Origin: an uncultured bacterium
Lineage (GTDB): Bacteria; Bacteroidota; Bacteroidia; Bacteroidales; Bacteroidaceae
NCBI GenBank assembly: GCA_905215345.1
Contig: CAJMPR010000010.1
Location: 62,001 to 126,000 of the forward strand
Reading direction: 5' to 3'
DNA length: 64,000 nt
Within the stretch, counting starts at the first letter, position 1, and the number at the start of each line of letters is the position of its first letter. Of this stretch, positions 63,653-64,000 are shown one piece after another. The position numbers were made by a program, and so were the translations under genes. The notes under the pieces were generated by a model, which saw nothing but the letters and a program-made list of their open reading frames with translations, was not told the origin of the DNA and ran no database searches.

Positions 63653-64000
63653 TTATTTGTTTGTGCTCAGTTCTTCCAATACTTGCCAACATTGATACAT
63701 TCCTCTCGGTACATGGAAACAACCTTTCCACTTGCCACCTTTCAAAGGTAACAGCACTTCACCGCGGCGATTCAAATAGCCATACCATTCCGGATATTCC
63801 GTATCTTTGAAATGGCTCCAAGTATAATCATGTACTTTCATAAACCATTCAAGACACTTCTTATCACCGGTCATCTGATATCCCTTAATCATAGAAATCA
63901 ATGTTTCAATATGGACCCACCACAATTTCTGGTCCCACTCTAACTGTTGAGGAGGACATCCTTTACGATCCATAAAATAGAATAACCCACCATATTCTTT
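63653..64000 (-). CDS. N-acylglucosamine 2-epimerase (AGE) family protein, C-terminal part only
   Basis: The open frame runs off the right edge; 116 codons are visible. The visible part begins KEYGGLFYFMDRKG and contains KLWWVHIETLISMIKGYQ, HDYTWSHFKDTEYPEWYGYL and FHVPRGMYQCW, all typical of the C-terminal half of AGE-fold epimerases ((alpha/alpha)6 barrel). Family members epimerise N-acetylglucosamine/mannosamine or the reducing end of cellobiose and mannobiose. Which one applies cannot be told here. It is the first visible gene of the operon. Promoter and any regulator lie outside the window. Confidence 0.85.
   Translation of the reverse strand, partial: KEYGGLFYFMDRKGCPPQQLEWDQKLWWVHIETLISMIKGYQMTGDKKCLEWFMKVHDYTWSHFKDTEYPEWYGYLNRRGEVLLPLKGGKWKGCFHVPRGMYQCWQVLEELSTNK

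Overview
The window reads as chromosome of a Bacteroides-type gut bacterium (order Bacteroidales). The evidence is SusC/SusD pairs, BspA-like LRR, DUF3575 and DUF4878 proteins, an UpxY-type antiterminator, lipoproteins with SGC/SAC-type lipoboxes, and repeated TAnnTTTG promoter boxes in place of E. coli-like -10 boxes. I cannot name the species. No rRNA, tRNA, transposase, integrase or CRISPR array was seen.

1-34266 is a large exopolysaccharide/capsule locus, all on the + strand. It opens with a 25-bp perfect inverted-repeat pair (18-42 and 321-345) around a promoter that points away from the locus, so the assembled orientation looks phase-OFF. The export and initiation core follows (glycosyl-1-phosphate transferase, Wza lipoprotein, Wzc tyrosine kinase), then two strong hairpins and an UpxY-like antiterminator. 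After a 674-bp gap holding a five-unit GTTAAC repeat array and a canonical promoter comes an AT-rich, tightly overlapping cassette (6542 to about 26000): Wzx flippase, sugar dehydratase/epimerase, two FrhB-like iron-sulfur flavoproteins, two pyruvyltransferase-family proteins, three acyltransferase-3 membrane proteins, two hexapeptide acetyltransferases, a Wzy-like polymerase, four clear GT-B glycosyltransferases plus one probable one, and a radical SAM/SPASM-like protein. The run ends with GDP-mannose pyrophosphorylase, translationally coupled to three envelope genes: a DUF3575 barrel, a carboxypeptidase-regulatory/OmpA-like protein, and a 1303-residue protein made of seven related barrel-like units. 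A small HAD phosphatase and an intrinsic terminator close the locus.

34282-54425 is mostly core or housekeeping: two small lipoproteins; a minus-strand group (His-rich exported protein, TonB-dependent receptor preceded by a 22-bp tandem array, AraC regulator, creatininase-family hydrolase); a secreted nucleotidase with a periplasmic-sensor histidine kinase; Tex; a CPBP protease; an LRR protein; a cytosolic PAS histidine kinase; an ABC-F ATPase; and grpE-dnaJ. A second GTTAAC array, with the same unit spacing as the first, lies between the divergent ABC-F and grpE genes.

54461-64000 is a minus-strand polysaccharide-utilisation operon, cut by the window edge: AGE-family epimerase, DUF4434 glycosidase-like protein, a discoidin-domain surface lipoprotein with a recently duplicated domain, an unrecognised lipoprotein, SusC and SusD, ending at a UUCG-loop terminator shared with dnaJ.

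The most novel-looking items are the polysaccharide-coupled seven-unit barrel cassette, the matched GTTAAC arrays, the phase-invertible promoter, and the hairpin leader before upxY.
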